This document shows, piece by piece, positions 1 to 9,863 of a DNA stretch of 45,557 bases. The notes beneath the pieces were generated by a model. That model had not been told where the DNA came from, searched no databases, and saw only the letters and a program-made list of their open reading frames with translations. The stretch spans positions 1-45,557 of the forward strand of contig JAIXZR010000021.1 in assembly GCA_027489455.1 (NCBI GenBank), read 5' to 3'. The translations under genes and the position numbers were made by a program. Positions within the stretch are counted from its first letter, which is position 1. Every line of letters begins with the position of its first letter. This DNA is from Rubrivivax sp. (GTDB lineage: Bacteria; Pseudomonadota; Gammaproteobacteria; Burkholderiales; Burkholderiaceae_C).

Positions 1-626
1 CGACGCTGCTGGCCTTGCTGGCCGGCCTGCTGCGGGTGCAGCAGGGGGCGCTGGACGTGGCCGGCACGTCGCTGGCCGGGCTGAGCCCGCGGGCGCTGGA
101 CGCCTGGCGGGGCGCGACGCTGGGCGTCGTGCCCCAGCGCCTGCACCTGAGCGAGGCGCTGTCGGTCGCCGAGAACCTGGCCCTGCCGGCGCTGGCGGCC
201 GGCCAGGGCGCCGACCCGGCGCGCGCGCAGCTGCTGATGGAGGCACTGGACATTGCCGACCTCGCCGCCCGCCGCCCGCACCAGCTCAGTGTCGGCCAGG
301 CCCAGCGCGTGGCCCTGGCGCGTGCGCTGATGCGCCAGCCGCGGCTGCTGCTGGCCGACGAGCCGAGCGCCAGCCTGGACGATGAGCACACCCTGCACAT
401 GCTGGCCCTGCTGCTCGATGCGGCCGAGCGCGAGCGCTGCACCTTGATCATCGCCAGCCATGATGCGCGGGTCATCGAGGCGCTCACGGCCCGGGACGAC
501 TTCAGCGAGGTGCGCCTGCGGGGCCGCCCGGCCACCGGCGGCGCTCCCAGCCAGCTCGGCGCCCTGGGCGGCGGCACCACGCCGATGACGCGCATGACCG
601 ACTGGACCGAGGGAGGCTCGCGATGA
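1..626 (+). CDS. ABC transporter ATP-binding protein (5' truncated by window edge)
   Basis: This is the ATPase subunit of an ABC transporter of the LolD/MacB type; it hydrolyses ATP on the cytoplasmic face to drive the permease encoded next. The reading frame is open to the left edge. The first visible residues (TLLALLAG) are what normally follows the Walker A lysine, so Walker A and the true start lie upstream. The signature motif appears as LSVGQAQRVALARAL near 290-335, followed by Walker B LLLADEPSASLDD near 345-380 and the H-loop ASHD near 455-470. The C-terminal tail after about 500 is not conserved family sequence. The stop overlaps the permease ATG (ATGA), indicating translational coupling. 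The ABC class is certain. The substrate is inferred from the neighbours (DUF3299 protein, His-rich permease loop) to be metal-related, which is uncertain. Confidence 0.9.
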   Translation, partial: TLLALLAGLLRVQQGALDVAGTSLAGLSPRALDAWRGATLGVVPQRLHLSEALSVAENLALPALAAGQGADPARAQLLMEALDIADLAARRPHQLSVGQAQRVALARALMRQPRLLLADEPSASLDDEHTLHMLALLLDAAERERCTLIIASHDARVIEALTARDDFSEVRLRGRPATGGAPSQLGALGGGTTPMTRMTDWTEGGSR

Positions 627-1831
627 TCCGGCTGGCCTGGCGCTACCTGTGGTCCAGCCCGCTGACCACCGCGTTGAACCTCCTGCTGCTGACCCTGGGC
701 CTGGCGGCCGTGACCTTTGTGCTGCGGGCCAGCGCGCAGGTGGAGGCGGGCCTCAAGCGCGACCTGGCGGGCATCGACCTCGTCGTGGGCGCCAAGGGCA
801 GCCCGATGCAGATCATGCTGGCGGGCGTGTTTCACCTCGACGCGCCGACCGGCAACATCCCGCTGGCCACGCTGGCGCTGTTGAAGCAGCAGCCGCTGGT
901 GGCGCAGGTGGTGCCCCTGTCCCTGGGCGACAGCGTGCGCGGCTACCGGATCGCGGGCACGACGCCGGACTACGTCGACCTGTACGGCGCCCGGCTTGCC
1001 CAAGGGGCCCTGTGGCAACGCCCGATGCAGGCCGTGCTCGGCGCGGACGTGGCGCGCAGCACCGGGCTGAAGCTCGGAGACCGGTTCGCCGGCAGCCATG
1101 GCCTCGGAGAAGGGGGCGGTGCGCATGGCGACCACCTGTTCGAGGTCGTGGGCGTGCTGGCCGAGTCGGGCAGCGTGCTCGACCGACTGGTGCTGACAGA
1201 CCTGGCTTCCGTGTGGGCCGTGCATGAGGCCCATGCCGAGCCGACGCCTGCGTCTGGCGAACACGCCCATGACGACGACGAGCACCGTGAGATCACGCTG
1301 GCCCTGGTGCGCTACCGCAGCCCACTGGCGGCGGTGTCGCTGCCGCGCTGGGTGAACGCCCAGGAGGGCCTGCAGGCGGCTGCGCCGGCGCTGGAGACGG
1401 CGCGCCTGATGCGCCTGGTCGGGGCCGGCACCGAGGTGCTGCGTGGCTTCGGCCTCGTGCTGCTTGCGGCGGCGGGCCTGTCGGTGTGGGTGGCGCTGCT
1501 GCATGCCGTGCGTGCACGCCAGGGCGATCTGGCCATGCTGCGCATGCTGGGGGCCCCGGCCCGCCGGGTGGCGGCACTCATCGCGCTGGAGGCGCTGCTG
1601 CTGGCTGCGCTGGCGACGGTGCTGGGCCTGGCCGCCGGCCATGGCCTCGTGGCGGTGCTGGAGCGCCTGCTGGCCGAGCGGCAGTCGCTCCGACTGGGGC
1701 CCCTCGGCTGGAGCGAGGCCGAATGGCTGGTGCCGTTGCTGGCGGGCGGGCTGGCGGTGCTGGCCGCCGCCTGGCCGGCCTGGCGCGCCTACCGGCTCGA
1801 TGTCACCACGCTGCTGCAGGCGCCGCGCTGA
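623..1831 (+). CDS. FtsX/MacB-like ABC transporter permease
   Basis: Inner-membrane permease of 402 residues in the FtsX/MacB superfamily. There is one N-terminal membrane segment (about residues 15-35), a large periplasmic domain, and three C-terminal segments (about 270-300, 315-345 and 365-390), the usual four-helix FtsX topology. The periplasmic domain carries two His/acidic stretches: SHGLGEGGGAHGDH near residue 155 and EHAHDDDEHRE near residue 213. These look like metal-binding loops. The ATG overlaps the stop of the ATPase gene, and a DUF3299 gene follows 18 bases downstream, so the three form one operon. Similar ATPase-permease-DUF3299 operons occur in proteobacteria, some under Zur control; a zinc-linked role here is inferred, not shown. 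Confidence 0.88.
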   Translation: MIRLAWRYLWSSPLTTALNLLLLTLGLAAVTFVLRASAQVEAGLKRDLAGIDLVVGAKGSPMQIMLAGVFHLDAPTGNIPLATLALLKQQPLVAQVVPLSLGDSVRGYRIAGTTPDYVDLYGARLAQGALWQRPMQAVLGADVARSTGLKLGDRFAGSHGLGEGGGAHGDHLFEVVGVLAESGSVLDRLVLTDLASVWAVHEAHAEPTPASGEHAHDDDEHREITLALVRYRSPLAAVSLPRWVNAQEGLQAAAPALETARLMRLVGAGTEVLRGFGLVLLAAAGLSVWVALLHAVRARQGDLAMLRMLGAPARRVAALIALEALLLAALATVLGLAAGHGLVAVLERLLAERQSLRLGPLGWSEAEWLVPLLAGGLAVLAAAWPAWRAYRLDVTTLLQAPR

Positions 1832-1849
1832 AGCACGACAATCCGCCGC

Positions 1850-2347
1850 ATGAAGTTCAAATCCCTGATCGTCCTGTGCCTGACGGTGAGCCTCGCGGCC
1901 ACCGCGGCCTTTGCCCAGACCGCCCCGACCCTCGGCCAGGGGCGCGGTTATCACGATCCCCGCAGCCCGTTCAAGCCGCTGGAGGAGCGCTCGGACATCG
2001 TGTCCTGGAAGCTGCTGTCCCAGGTCACCGCCAAGGCCGAGAAGAAGAAGATCGTGCCGACCTTCCCGGCCGCGGTGCAGGCGCTGGACCGCAAGACGGT
2101 GAAGGTGCAGGGTTTCATGATGCCGCTGGAGGCCGGTGACAAGCAGCAGCACTTCCTGCTGTCGTCGGTGCCCACCACCTGCTCCTTCTGCGTGCCTGCC
2201 GGCCCTGAAGGCCTGGTGGAAGTGCGCACCAAGAAGCCGGTGCGCTACACGCTGGAGCCGGTGGTCGTCGAAGGCGTGCTGGCCGTGCTCAACGACGATC
2301 CCTACGGGCTGTACTACCGCGTCGAAGACGGCAACGCCGTCAACTGA
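1850..2347 (+). CDS. DUF3299-family secreted protein
   Basis: A 165-residue exported protein with a clear Sec signal peptide (MKFKSLIVLCL to AFA, cleavage near residue 22). The mature part has the DUF3299 hallmark: a predicted beta-rich domain with VKVQGFMMPLE, then TTCSFC (a CxxC pair near residues 111-114) and VVVEGVLAVL. The family has no firmly assigned biochemical function. Its members are usually encoded with an FtsX-like permease and an ATPase, as here, and the CxxC suggests metal or thiol chemistry in the periplasm. Spacing of 18 bases to the permease supports an operon. The gene ends 9 bases before the convergent pdxH stop, leaving no room for a classical terminator. Confidence 0.85.
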   Translation: MKFKSLIVLCLTVSLAATAAFAQTAPTLGQGRGYHDPRSPFKPLEERSDIVSWKLLSQVTAKAEKKKIVPTFPAAVQALDRKTVKVQGFMMPLEAGDKQQHFLLSSVPTTCSFCVPAGPEGLVEVRTKKPVRYTLEPVVVEGVLAVLNDDPYGLYYRVEDGNAVN

Positions 2348-2356
2348 GGCCGTCGC

Positions 2357-2992
2357 TCAGGGTGCGAGGCGCTCGCGCACCCAGTGGCTGCCGTCCTGCA
2401 GGAAGCGCAGCCGGTCGTGCAGGCGGGAGCGGCGCCCCTGCCAGAACTCGAATCGCTCCGGCACGAGGCGGTAGCCGCCCCAGTGCGCCGGGCGCTCCGG
2501 GTTCAGCCCGTGCTGCACCGCGGCCTTGGCGGCGTTGGCCACCAGCACCGCCCGCGAGCTGATGACCTGGCTCTGGGGCGAGGCCCAGGCACCCAGGCGT
2601 GAATCCAGCGGCCGGCTCTTGAAGTAGGCATCCGACTCTTCATCGGACGTCTTCTCCACCCGGCCCTCGATGCGCACCACGCGCTCCATCTCCACCCAGT
2701 GGAACTGCAGCGCGGCATGAGGATTGACCGCGAGTTCTTCGCCCTTGCGGCTGGCGTAGTTCGTGAACCACACCAGGCCGCGCTCGTCGCAGCCTTTCAG
2801 CAGCACCACGCGGGTGGACGGGCGCCCGTTGGCGCCCACGGTGGCCAGGGTCATCGCGGTGGGCTCGGACACATCGTGCGCGATGGCCTCGTCCATCCAG
2901 CGGTTGAACAGCGCCAGCGGCCCGTCGGCGGCTTGTGCCTCGTCCAGTTCGCCCAGTTCGTAGCTCTTTCGGAAGTCGCTCAGTTTGCTCAT
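2357..2992 (-). CDS. pdxH: Pyridoxamine/pyridoxine 5'-phosphate oxidase
   Basis: FMN-dependent oxidase that converts pyridoxine- or pyridoxamine-5'-phosphate to pyridoxal-5'-phosphate, the last step of vitamin B6 synthesis and salvage, in the cytosol. Seen motifs: the N-terminal FMN-binding strand ([21 protein letters not shown]), [10 protein letters not shown], the core [24 protein letters not shown], and the C-terminal family signature with [12 protein letters not shown] and a terminal RLAP. Length (211 aa from the ATG) is normal. The ATG at 2992 has no good ribosome site. A TTG codon nine bases upstream (3001) sits 9 bases after GGGGAAGG and is a real alternative start. Orientation is divergent from the nucleotidyltransferase at 3143. 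Confidence 0.96.
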   Translation of the reverse strand: MSKLSDFRKSYELGELDEAQAADGPLALFNRWMDEAIAHDVSEPTAMTLATVGANGRPSTRVVLLKGCDERGLVWFTNYASRKGEELAVNPHAALQFHWVEMERVVRIEGRVEKTSDEESDAYFKSRPLDSRLGAWASPQSQVISSRAVLVANAAKAAVQHGLNPERPAHWGGYRLVPERFEFWQGRRSRLHDRLRFLQDGSHWVRERLAP

Positions 2993-3142
2993 GGGGCTCA
3001 AGTATGCAGACCTTCCCCTAAAGGCCTTCCCTTAGGTGAACGTCCCAGTTTCAAGCGAAGGGTCACTGGGCATGCTGAGGGCAGGCAAACAAGCGGCACA
3101 GACCGTCGATCGGCAAGCAGGTTTGAAAGGGACACGCATCAC

Positions 3143-3751
3143 ATGACCCCACGTCGCCCCGCTGTCGTCGTGCTGGCCGCAGGTCGTGGTTCGCGTTTCC
3201 GCGGGCCGGGTCACAAGCTGGAGCAGCCGCTCGGCCAGCAGCCGGGCGGGGACACCGTGCTGGTGCGCAGCCTGCGCCATGCGATCGCCACGCAGCTGCG
3301 CGTGGTGGTGGTCACGACGGCCTCGCTGGCGCCAGCCGCCCACCGGCTGGTTGCGGCGCGCGACGTCGTCGTGCTGCCCGAGCGCGACGCGCACGGCCGC
3401 CCGCTGCCGATCGGCATGGGGCATTCCATCGTCGCGGGCGTGGCCGCCACGGGTGATGCCGACGGCTGGCTCATCCTGCCGGCCGACATGCCGCTGGTGA
3501 AGCCGGCCACCATCCTGGCCGTGGCCGCAGGCCTCGAGCGTTTTCCGGTCTGCTACGCCCAGCACCGGGGCATGCAGGGCCACCCGGTGGGCTTCGGTAC
3601 CGAGCTCTACTCCGAGCTGATGGCGCTGCAGGGCGATGAAGGCGCGCGGCGCATCGTGGCGCGCTATGCCGCCCAGCCCATCGAGGTCGACGACCCGGGC
3701 GTGCATGTCGACGTCGACACCACCGAGGACCTCGCCCGCGTCAGGGGCTGA
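3143..3751 (+). CDS. MobA-like NTP transferase domain protein
   Basis: A 202-residue nucleotidyltransferase of the MobA/MocA-like class (NTP_transf_3), which transfers a nucleotidyl group from NTP to a cofactor or sugar-phosphate-like acceptor. The N-terminal nucleotide-binding loop reads VVVLAAGRGSRF with a downstream lysine (HKLEQPL), and the metal-binding aspartate region is LPADMPLV near residue 115. In relatives this fold serves molybdenum-cofactor cytidylyl- or guanylyltransfer. No xanthine dehydrogenase or XdhC gene is adjacent, so the acceptor cannot be assigned. The start is chosen at the ATG preceded by GAAAGGG (3125-3131). Its 3' end overlaps the convergent chaC by 11 bases. Confidence 0.85.
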   Translation: MTPRRPAVVVLAAGRGSRFRGPGHKLEQPLGQQPGGDTVLVRSLRHAIATQLRVVVVTTASLAPAAHRLVAARDVVVLPERDAHGRPLPIGMGHSIVAGVAATGDADGWLILPADMPLVKPATILAVAAGLERFPVCYAQHRGMQGHPVGFGTELYSELMALQGDEGARRIVARYAAQPIEVDDPGVHVDVDTTEDLARVRG

Positions 3752-4394
3752 GTCGGCGCTCTTCCAGCGGCGCGCACAGGCCGTGCCGGGCTGCCAGGTG
3801 GGCCTGGCGCTCCAGTTCGCGGTCCCGGATGCCATGGGCCCGCAGGCCCTGCACCGTGCGCAGCAGGTAGTCCAGCGTCGTGCCGTAGCGCCCCTGGGCG
3901 TGGCGGAAGATGTGCACCAGCTCGGCCTCGTGCAGCGCGCCGGTCCAGTTCGGGCTCTGCCGGGACAGCGTGAACGCCAAGGCCTTCAGCCGGCCGCCGG
4001 GGGTGAGGCCGTTGAGCCAGCGCGGCTCGTAGACCCCGTTGGGCATCTCGCGGGCCCAGAGCCGGTCGAGCACCGCGTCGCCGTCGGCGCGCGGCACGCG
4101 GTAGACCAGCCCGCGGCAGCTGCCGCCTGACACGAGCGCCAGCACCAGCCCCGGCTCCTGCGGCGAGCCCCGGTTCACCCGGGAACGCATGCGCAGCACG
4201 CGGTGATAGCCGAGCACCCGGGCGGGCACCGCCTCGGTGTAGTCAAAATCGGGCCGCCAGATCAGCGAGCCGTAGGCGAACAGCAGCAGGTCGTCGCCGC
4301 TGGATCGCCACTCGTCCCGGGTGCGTTGCAACAGCTGCGCACTGCGCGCCGGCCCCGGGGGAAGGTGTGTTGCCTGTGACGCCATTGCCGCCAT
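3741..4394 (-). CDS. chaC: Gamma-glutamylcyclotransferase, ChaC family
   Basis: A ChaC-type enzyme expected to cleave glutathione to 5-oxoproline and Cys-Gly in the cytosol. The glycine-rich substrate loop FAYGSLIWRP and the downstream LWAREM with its probable catalytic glutamate are both present. Further family landmarks are GLVYRV and ELVHIFRHAQGRYG. The mature length of about 217 aa fits. Two adjacent ATGs (4394 and 4385) can serve as start; the longer frame to 4427 would add a segment without family similarity. The last bases overlap the opposite-strand nucleotidyltransferase. Confidence 0.92.
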   Translation of the reverse strand: MAAMASQATHLPPGPARSAQLLQRTRDEWRSSGDDLLLFAYGSLIWRPDFDYTEAVPARVLGYHRVLRMRSRVNRGSPQEPGLVLALVSGGSCRGLVYRVPRADGDAVLDRLWAREMPNGVYEPRWLNGLTPGGRLKALAFTLSRQSPNWTGALHEAELVHIFRHAQGRYGTTLDYLLRTVQGLRAHGIRDRELERQAHLAARHGLCAPLEERRLSP

Positions 4395-4430
4395 CTTGGC
4401 ATGCCGCACGACGCTTCCGGTACCCATGCC

Positions 4431-4490
4431 GTAACCCGCAGCCTCCTTGGGCGAAGTAATATGGTTACCTAATTTCCCATGGGGCGGTTA
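4431..4490. promoter_or_regulatory. Putative edd promoter/operator with three GGTTAC motifs
   Basis: The 123-base gap between the divergent chaC and edd contains GGTTAC three times: reverse orientation at 4431-4436, forward at 4463-4468 (inside the small palindrome GGTTACC), and forward at 4485-4490. The central copy abuts a TAATAT -10-like hexamer at 4457-4462, where a bound repressor would block transcription. No good -35 is visible. The pattern resembles GntR/LacI-type gluconate operators in general layout only; no regulator gene is nearby. Confidence 0.35.
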
Positions 4491-4517
4491 CGTCGCCAGC
4501 CCTCCCGGAGACACCGA

Positions 4518-6335
<1,818 letters not shown>

Positions 6336-6381
6336 ACCGCCGCGGCCGGCCCGCGTGCCCCTTTCGAGAACGGACCCCCCG

Positions 6382-7023
6382 ATGAGCCCTGAGCCCCCCA
6401 TGAACCCACTCGAGCTGGCCCGCCACGGCCCGGTGATCCCGGTCATCGTGCTGCATCGCGTGGCTGATGCCGTGCCGCTGGCCCGCGCGCTGGTGGCTGG
6501 CGGCGTGCGCGTGCTGGAAGTCACCCTGCGCACGCCCGTGGCCCTGGCCTGCATGGCGGCCATCGTGCGCGAAGTGCCCGAAGCCATCGTCGGTGCCGGT
6601 ACCCTGCGGTCGGTGGCCGACGCCGAGGCCGCGAAGGACGCGGGCTGTCGCTTCGGCGTCAGCCCGGGCTGGGTGGGCGACATCGGCCACGCCTGCCGCA
6701 ACCTGGGGCTGCCGTTGCTGCCGGGGGTTGCCACGGCCAGTGAAGTCATGGCCGCGAATGCCGCCGGCTACGATTTCCTGAAGTTCTTCCCGGCCACTGC
6801 GGCTGGGGGCATCCCGATGCTCAAGGCACTGGCCGGGCCTTTCCCCGATGTGGCGTTCTGCCCCACGGGCGGCATCACCGTGGACACGGCGCCGCAGTTC
6901 CTGGCGCTGCCCAATGTGAAGGTCTGCGGCGGATCGTGGCTGACGCCGCAGGACGCGGTCGATGCCGGCGACTGGGGCCGCATCACGGCCCTGGCGCAGG
7001 CGGCCAGCGCACTGCGGCGCTAG
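6382..7023 (+). CDS. eda: KDPG aldolase (2-dehydro-3-deoxy-6-phosphogluconate aldolase)
   Basis: Class I aldolase that splits KDPG into pyruvate and glyceraldehyde-3-phosphate, completing the Entner-Doudoroff path begun by edd just upstream. The 213-residue protein has the general-base glutamate in VLEVTLRT (E46), [19 protein letters not shown], the Schiff-base lysine in FLKFFPA (K134), and the phosphate-binding CPTGGI and GGSW segments. A second ATG at 6400 is possible and would remove six residues. The gene ends 13 bases before the convergent paiB-like gene. Confidence 0.97.
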   Translation: MSPEPPMNPLELARHGPVIPVIVLHRVADAVPLARALVAGGVRVLEVTLRTPVALACMAAIVREVPEAIVGAGTLRSVADAEAAKDAGCRFGVSPGWVGDIGHACRNLGLPLLPGVATASEVMAANAAGYDFLKFFPATAAGGIPMLKALAGPFPDVAFCPTGGITVDTAPQFLALPNVKVCGGSWLTPQDAVDAGDWGRITALAQAASALRR

Positions 7024-7036
7024 CGCGGGGGCGGGC

Positions 7037-7696
7037 TCAGCCGGCCGGGGGCGGCTGCAACGTGCGCATCAGGGCGCCGGCATCCTGCGCCGCCGCGTCG
7101 CCCTTTGCCAGGCCTTCCAGCACGCCCTGGCGATCGGCAGCACTGCGGTTCTGGCTGAACTTCCACTTGCCCACCAGCCGCTGCACCGGGATCTCGATGC
7201 CGACGATGGCACGCAGCATCCCCTGCACGTAGCCGGCAGGCGCGTCCGATACCGCCCAGGGCTGCGGCTGCGGGTTTTCGAAGTGGTCCGTCAGCCGGCT
7301 CACCAGCGCATGCACCCAGGGCGCGTCCTCGCTCGCGGCCACGGCGCGCAGCGGGCCGTGGGCGTGCACGACGGCGTAGTTCCAGGTCGGCACCACCTGG
7401 TGTGTCTGCGCCTTGCTGGGGTACCAGTTCGGGCTGACGTAGGCGGCCTGGCCGCGGAAGATCGCCAGCACCGGCTGCCCGGCGGCCTGCTGCCACAGCG
7501 GATTGGCGCGCGCCACGTGGCCGCGCAGCGTGCCGTGCGGCGCGCCGGGGGCCGGCTGCGGGTCGTATTCCAGCGGCAGGTGGTCGGCGGTGGGGCCGTC
7601 AGGCCCCACGCTCACCAGTGCGGCCAAGGGGTGGTCGCGCATCAGCGCCGCCAGCGCGGCGGGGTCGTCCTGGGCGAAGTGGGCGGGCAGGTACAT
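7037..7696 (-). CDS. PaiB-type FMN-binding protein
   Basis: A 219-residue member of the PaiB family (FMN-binding split-barrel fold; named after a Bacillus subtilis negative regulator of protease and sporulation genes). Family landmarks are the opening MYLPAHFAQDD, YVSPNWYPSK, VPTWNYAVVHAHG, and the near-terminal GKWKFSQNRSAADR. Whether it acts as a regulator or an enzyme in proteobacteria is not settled. It is the last gene of a minus-strand run with the SDR and MBL-fold genes, with 49 bases between it and the SDR stop, so co-transcription is plausible. Confidence 0.9.
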   Translation of the reverse strand: MYLPAHFAQDDPAALAALMRDHPLAALVSVGPDGPTADHLPLEYDPQPAPGAPHGTLRGHVARANPLWQQAAGQPVLAIFRGQAAYVSPNWYPSKAQTHQVVPTWNYAVVHAHGPLRAVAASEDAPWVHALVSRLTDHFENPQPQPWAVSDAPAGYVQGMLRAIVGIEIPVQRLVGKWKFSQNRSAADRQGVLEGLAKGDAAAQDAGALMRTLQPPPAG

Positions 7697-7745
7697 CGGC
7701 GGTCGGTCCGGGTCGGGCTGGTGGATGGCGCGGTGGCGGGGCAGC

Positions 7746-8552
7746 TCAGGGCTTGACCGTGTAGTTGAGCGCCATCCGCCCGCCGTCCACGACCAGGATC
7801 TCGCCCGTGACGTAGCTGGCGGCGCTGCTCAGCAGGTAGGCCACGGCGTCGGCGATCTCCTGCGGCTCGCCCAGGCGGCGCAGTGGCGTGCGGCTCATGA
7901 TGCGGGCCTTGGCGTCATCGCTGGTCAGCACGGCATTGCGCGCCAGTTCGGTGGCGATCGTGCCAGGGGCGACGGCGTTCACCCGGATGCCCTGGTCGGC
8001 CAGGGCCAGCGCCATCACGCGCGTGAGCTGATCGATGGCGCCCTTGCTGGCGTTGTAGCTGGCGATGCTGGGGATCGCCAGACGCCCGTTCACCGAACTC
8101 ATGTTGACGATGCTGCCCCGGCTGCCGCCAGGCATGGCGGCGCGCGCCACCATGGCCCGCGCGACGGCCTGGCCGACGAGGAAGCTGCCCTTGAGGTTGA
8201 CGTCGATGACGGCATCCCAGTCGGCTTCGGTGATGTCCAGGAAGTCGGCCGCGCGGAAGATGCCGGCGTTGTTCACCAACCCATCCACATGGCCGAAGGC
8301 CGACAGCGTGGCCGCCAGCGCGGCATCCACGGCGGCGCGCTGCGCCACCTGGCAGGGCTGGTAGATCACCCGGTGGCCGGCTGCGGTCAGTTCGCTGGCC
8401 AGGGCCTGGCCAGCGGCGTCGGCGATGTCCCAGACGGCCACGGCCGCGCCGTCCTGCACCAGGCGGCGCACGCAGGCTTCGCCGATGCCTTGCGCACCAC
8501 CCGTCACCACCACCACCCGGCCCTGGAGGCCGAAGTTCACCGCTGCTTGCAT
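7746..8552 (-). CDS. SDR-family NAD(P)-dependent oxidoreductase
   Basis: Classical short-chain dehydrogenase/reductase of 268 residues. It shows the cofactor motif TGGAQGIG near the N-terminus, NNAG near the middle, the catalytic serine region NMSSVNG, and the YxxxK pair in SYNASKGA. An aspartate after the second strand (VAVWDIAD) favours NAD over NADP. The C-terminal YVTGEILVVDGG is typical of FabG/glucose-dehydrogenase-like members. The substrate is not deducible. The start at 8552 (MQAAVNF) follows GGGGAAGGCAAGG; longer frames upstream lack family sequence. Confidence 0.93.
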   Translation of the reverse strand: MQAAVNFGLQGRVVVVTGGAQGIGEACVRRLVQDGAAVAVWDIADAAGQALASELTAAGHRVIYQPCQVAQRAAVDAALAATLSAFGHVDGLVNNAGIFRAADFLDITEADWDAVIDVNLKGSFLVGQAVARAMVARAAMPGGSRGSIVNMSSVNGRLAIPSIASYNASKGAIDQLTRVMALALADQGIRVNAVAPGTIATELARNAVLTSDDAKARIMSRTPLRRLGEPQEIADAVAYLLSSAASYVTGEILVVDGGRMALNYTVKP

Positions 8553-8664
8553 GCCTTGCCTTCCCCATGTCGGCCCGCCTGCCGAAGGGCAGCTGCGAGG
8601 CGGCGCCAAAGTTTAGCGGCCGTTGCCAGCCCGCCAGGCCAGCCGCGCGCTGGCGCGCAGCGAC

Positions 8665-9627
8665 TCAGCCGCGTGCGCGCCGGTCCAGCCAGACCGCCAT
8701 GCCCTGGGCATTGAGCTCGACGTCCAGCGCCAGCAGCTCGTCGATCTGCGCCACCGGCAGGGGGCAGCCGTGGGCCAGCGCGCTGCGGCGGTGGATGTCC
8801 AGCAGGCCATGCTTGAGCTGCGCGTGGCGGTCCGGGCCGGCGGGCGTGGCTTCGCCCAGCGCCACCATCTGCACCAGCTGTTCCCTGAACTGCGCCGCCA
8901 GCCGCGCCACGCCCTGCACGCGGCCGTAGTGCGTGAGGTACATGCAGGCCGGGTCGGTGGCCAGCAGCCGGTCCAGCGTGCTGGCCAGCGCGTCGGGCTC
9001 GAACTGCACCGGCGTGCAGCTGGGCAGCACCCAGGCGCCTTGCGGCCCGTCGAATTCGCGGTAGCTCAGCCCGAAGGTGTCGCCCGTGAACCAACCCCGG
9101 GTGCGTTCGTCCCAGATGGCGTGGTGGTGGCGGGCATGGCCCGGGGCGTCGATCAGGCGCAAGGTGCGGCCGCCCAGTGGCAGCGTCATCTCGTCGCGGC
9201 TTTCCAGCAGCCGGTCGGCCGGCACGGGGACGATGCGGCCATAGGTCTGCACCATGGTCGCCTCGCCATAGACGGCAGTGGCCCCGGCCCAGAGCTGCTG
9301 CGGGTCGACGAGATGGCGCGCACCACGGGGGTGCACCAGCACGCGGGCGCGCGGCAGGTGCGCCAGCAGGCCGCCCACGCCGCCGGCATGGTCCAGGTGC
9401 ACGTGCGTGGGGATGATCCAGTCGACGGCGTCTGTGCCCAGCCCCAGCGCCTGCAGCGCGGCCAGGTGGCGGGGCACGGCGAAATCGGTCCCGGTGTCGA
9501 TGAAGGCGGCCCGGCCTTCGTCCACCACCAGGTAGGCGGCGTCGAACTCGTCGCGGTGGAAACCGGTGTCGATGGCATAGACGCCATCGCCCAGGGGCTG
9601 CAGGTAGGCGGGCTGGGGTGTGCTCAT
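8665..9627 (-). CDS. Metallo-beta-lactamase-fold hydrolase
   Basis: A 320-residue MBL-fold enzyme with the zinc-binding motif THVHLDHAGG, a later metal histidine in APGHARHHH, the bridging aspartate in FTGDTFG, and a final histidine in YLTHYG. The C-terminal third is helical, as in the glyoxalase-II-like group of stand-alone hydrolases that act on esters or thioesters. The exact substrate cannot be stated. The gene is divergent from the puc operon, so the 236-base gap upstream serves both directions. It lies 112 bases from the SDR gene. Confidence 0.9.
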   Translation of the reverse strand: MSTPQPAYLQPLGDGVYAIDTGFHRDEFDAAYLVVDEGRAAFIDTGTDFAVPRHLAALQALGLGTDAVDWIIPTHVHLDHAGGVGGLLAHLPRARVLVHPRGARHLVDPQQLWAGATAVYGEATMVQTYGRIVPVPADRLLESRDEMTLPLGGRTLRLIDAPGHARHHHAIWDERTRGWFTGDTFGLSYREFDGPQGAWVLPSCTPVQFEPDALASTLDRLLATDPACMYLTHYGRVQGVARLAAQFREQLVQMVALGEATPAGPDRHAQLKHGLLDIHRRSALAHGCPLPVAQIDELLALDVELNAQGMAVWLDRRARG

Positions 9628-9763
9628 GGCGGGATTCTGGCCGCTGCTGCCGCAGGGCGGTGCAGCGCCTGGAGGCGGGTGTCTGCAGCCCCGGCCGGGC
9701 GTTGCGGCCCAGCGTCGTCAGCGGCAGGAACCGAGTCGTTTCCTGGACATATCGTCGCTACTA

Positions 9764-9811
9764 CTTGACAATTGTGTGTGTCCAATAAAAATGACACTTG
9801 CCAATTGTTGT
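9764..9811 (+). promoter_or_regulatory. puc promoter with CrtJ/PpsR-type operator flanked by a direct repeat
   Basis: A consensus -35 TTGACA lies at 9765-9770 in a tract much richer in A+T than its surroundings. A palindrome TGTC-N10-GACA at 9779-9796 fits TGT-N12-ACA exactly, the recognition pattern of the photosynthesis repressor CrtJ/PpsR, and would cover the likely -10 (TAAAAA, 9786-9791). On either side stands a 12-base repeat, CTTGACAATTGT at 9764-9775 and CTTGCCAATTGT at 9797-9808, offset by 33 bases or about three helical turns. The palindrome and repeats are read from the sequence; the regulator assignment comes from known puc/bch promoters. Confidence 0.7.
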
Positions 9812-9863
9812 ACCCGCGTGTGGGATCCGCACGAGAACAGGAAGATCACCAAGGAGTTCTTCT

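Noticed and set aside
9764..9811. FNR-type site in the puc promoter
   Set aside because: TTGAC and CAATTG are present but not TTGAT-N4-ATCAA spacing. The TGT-N12-ACA reading is much better.
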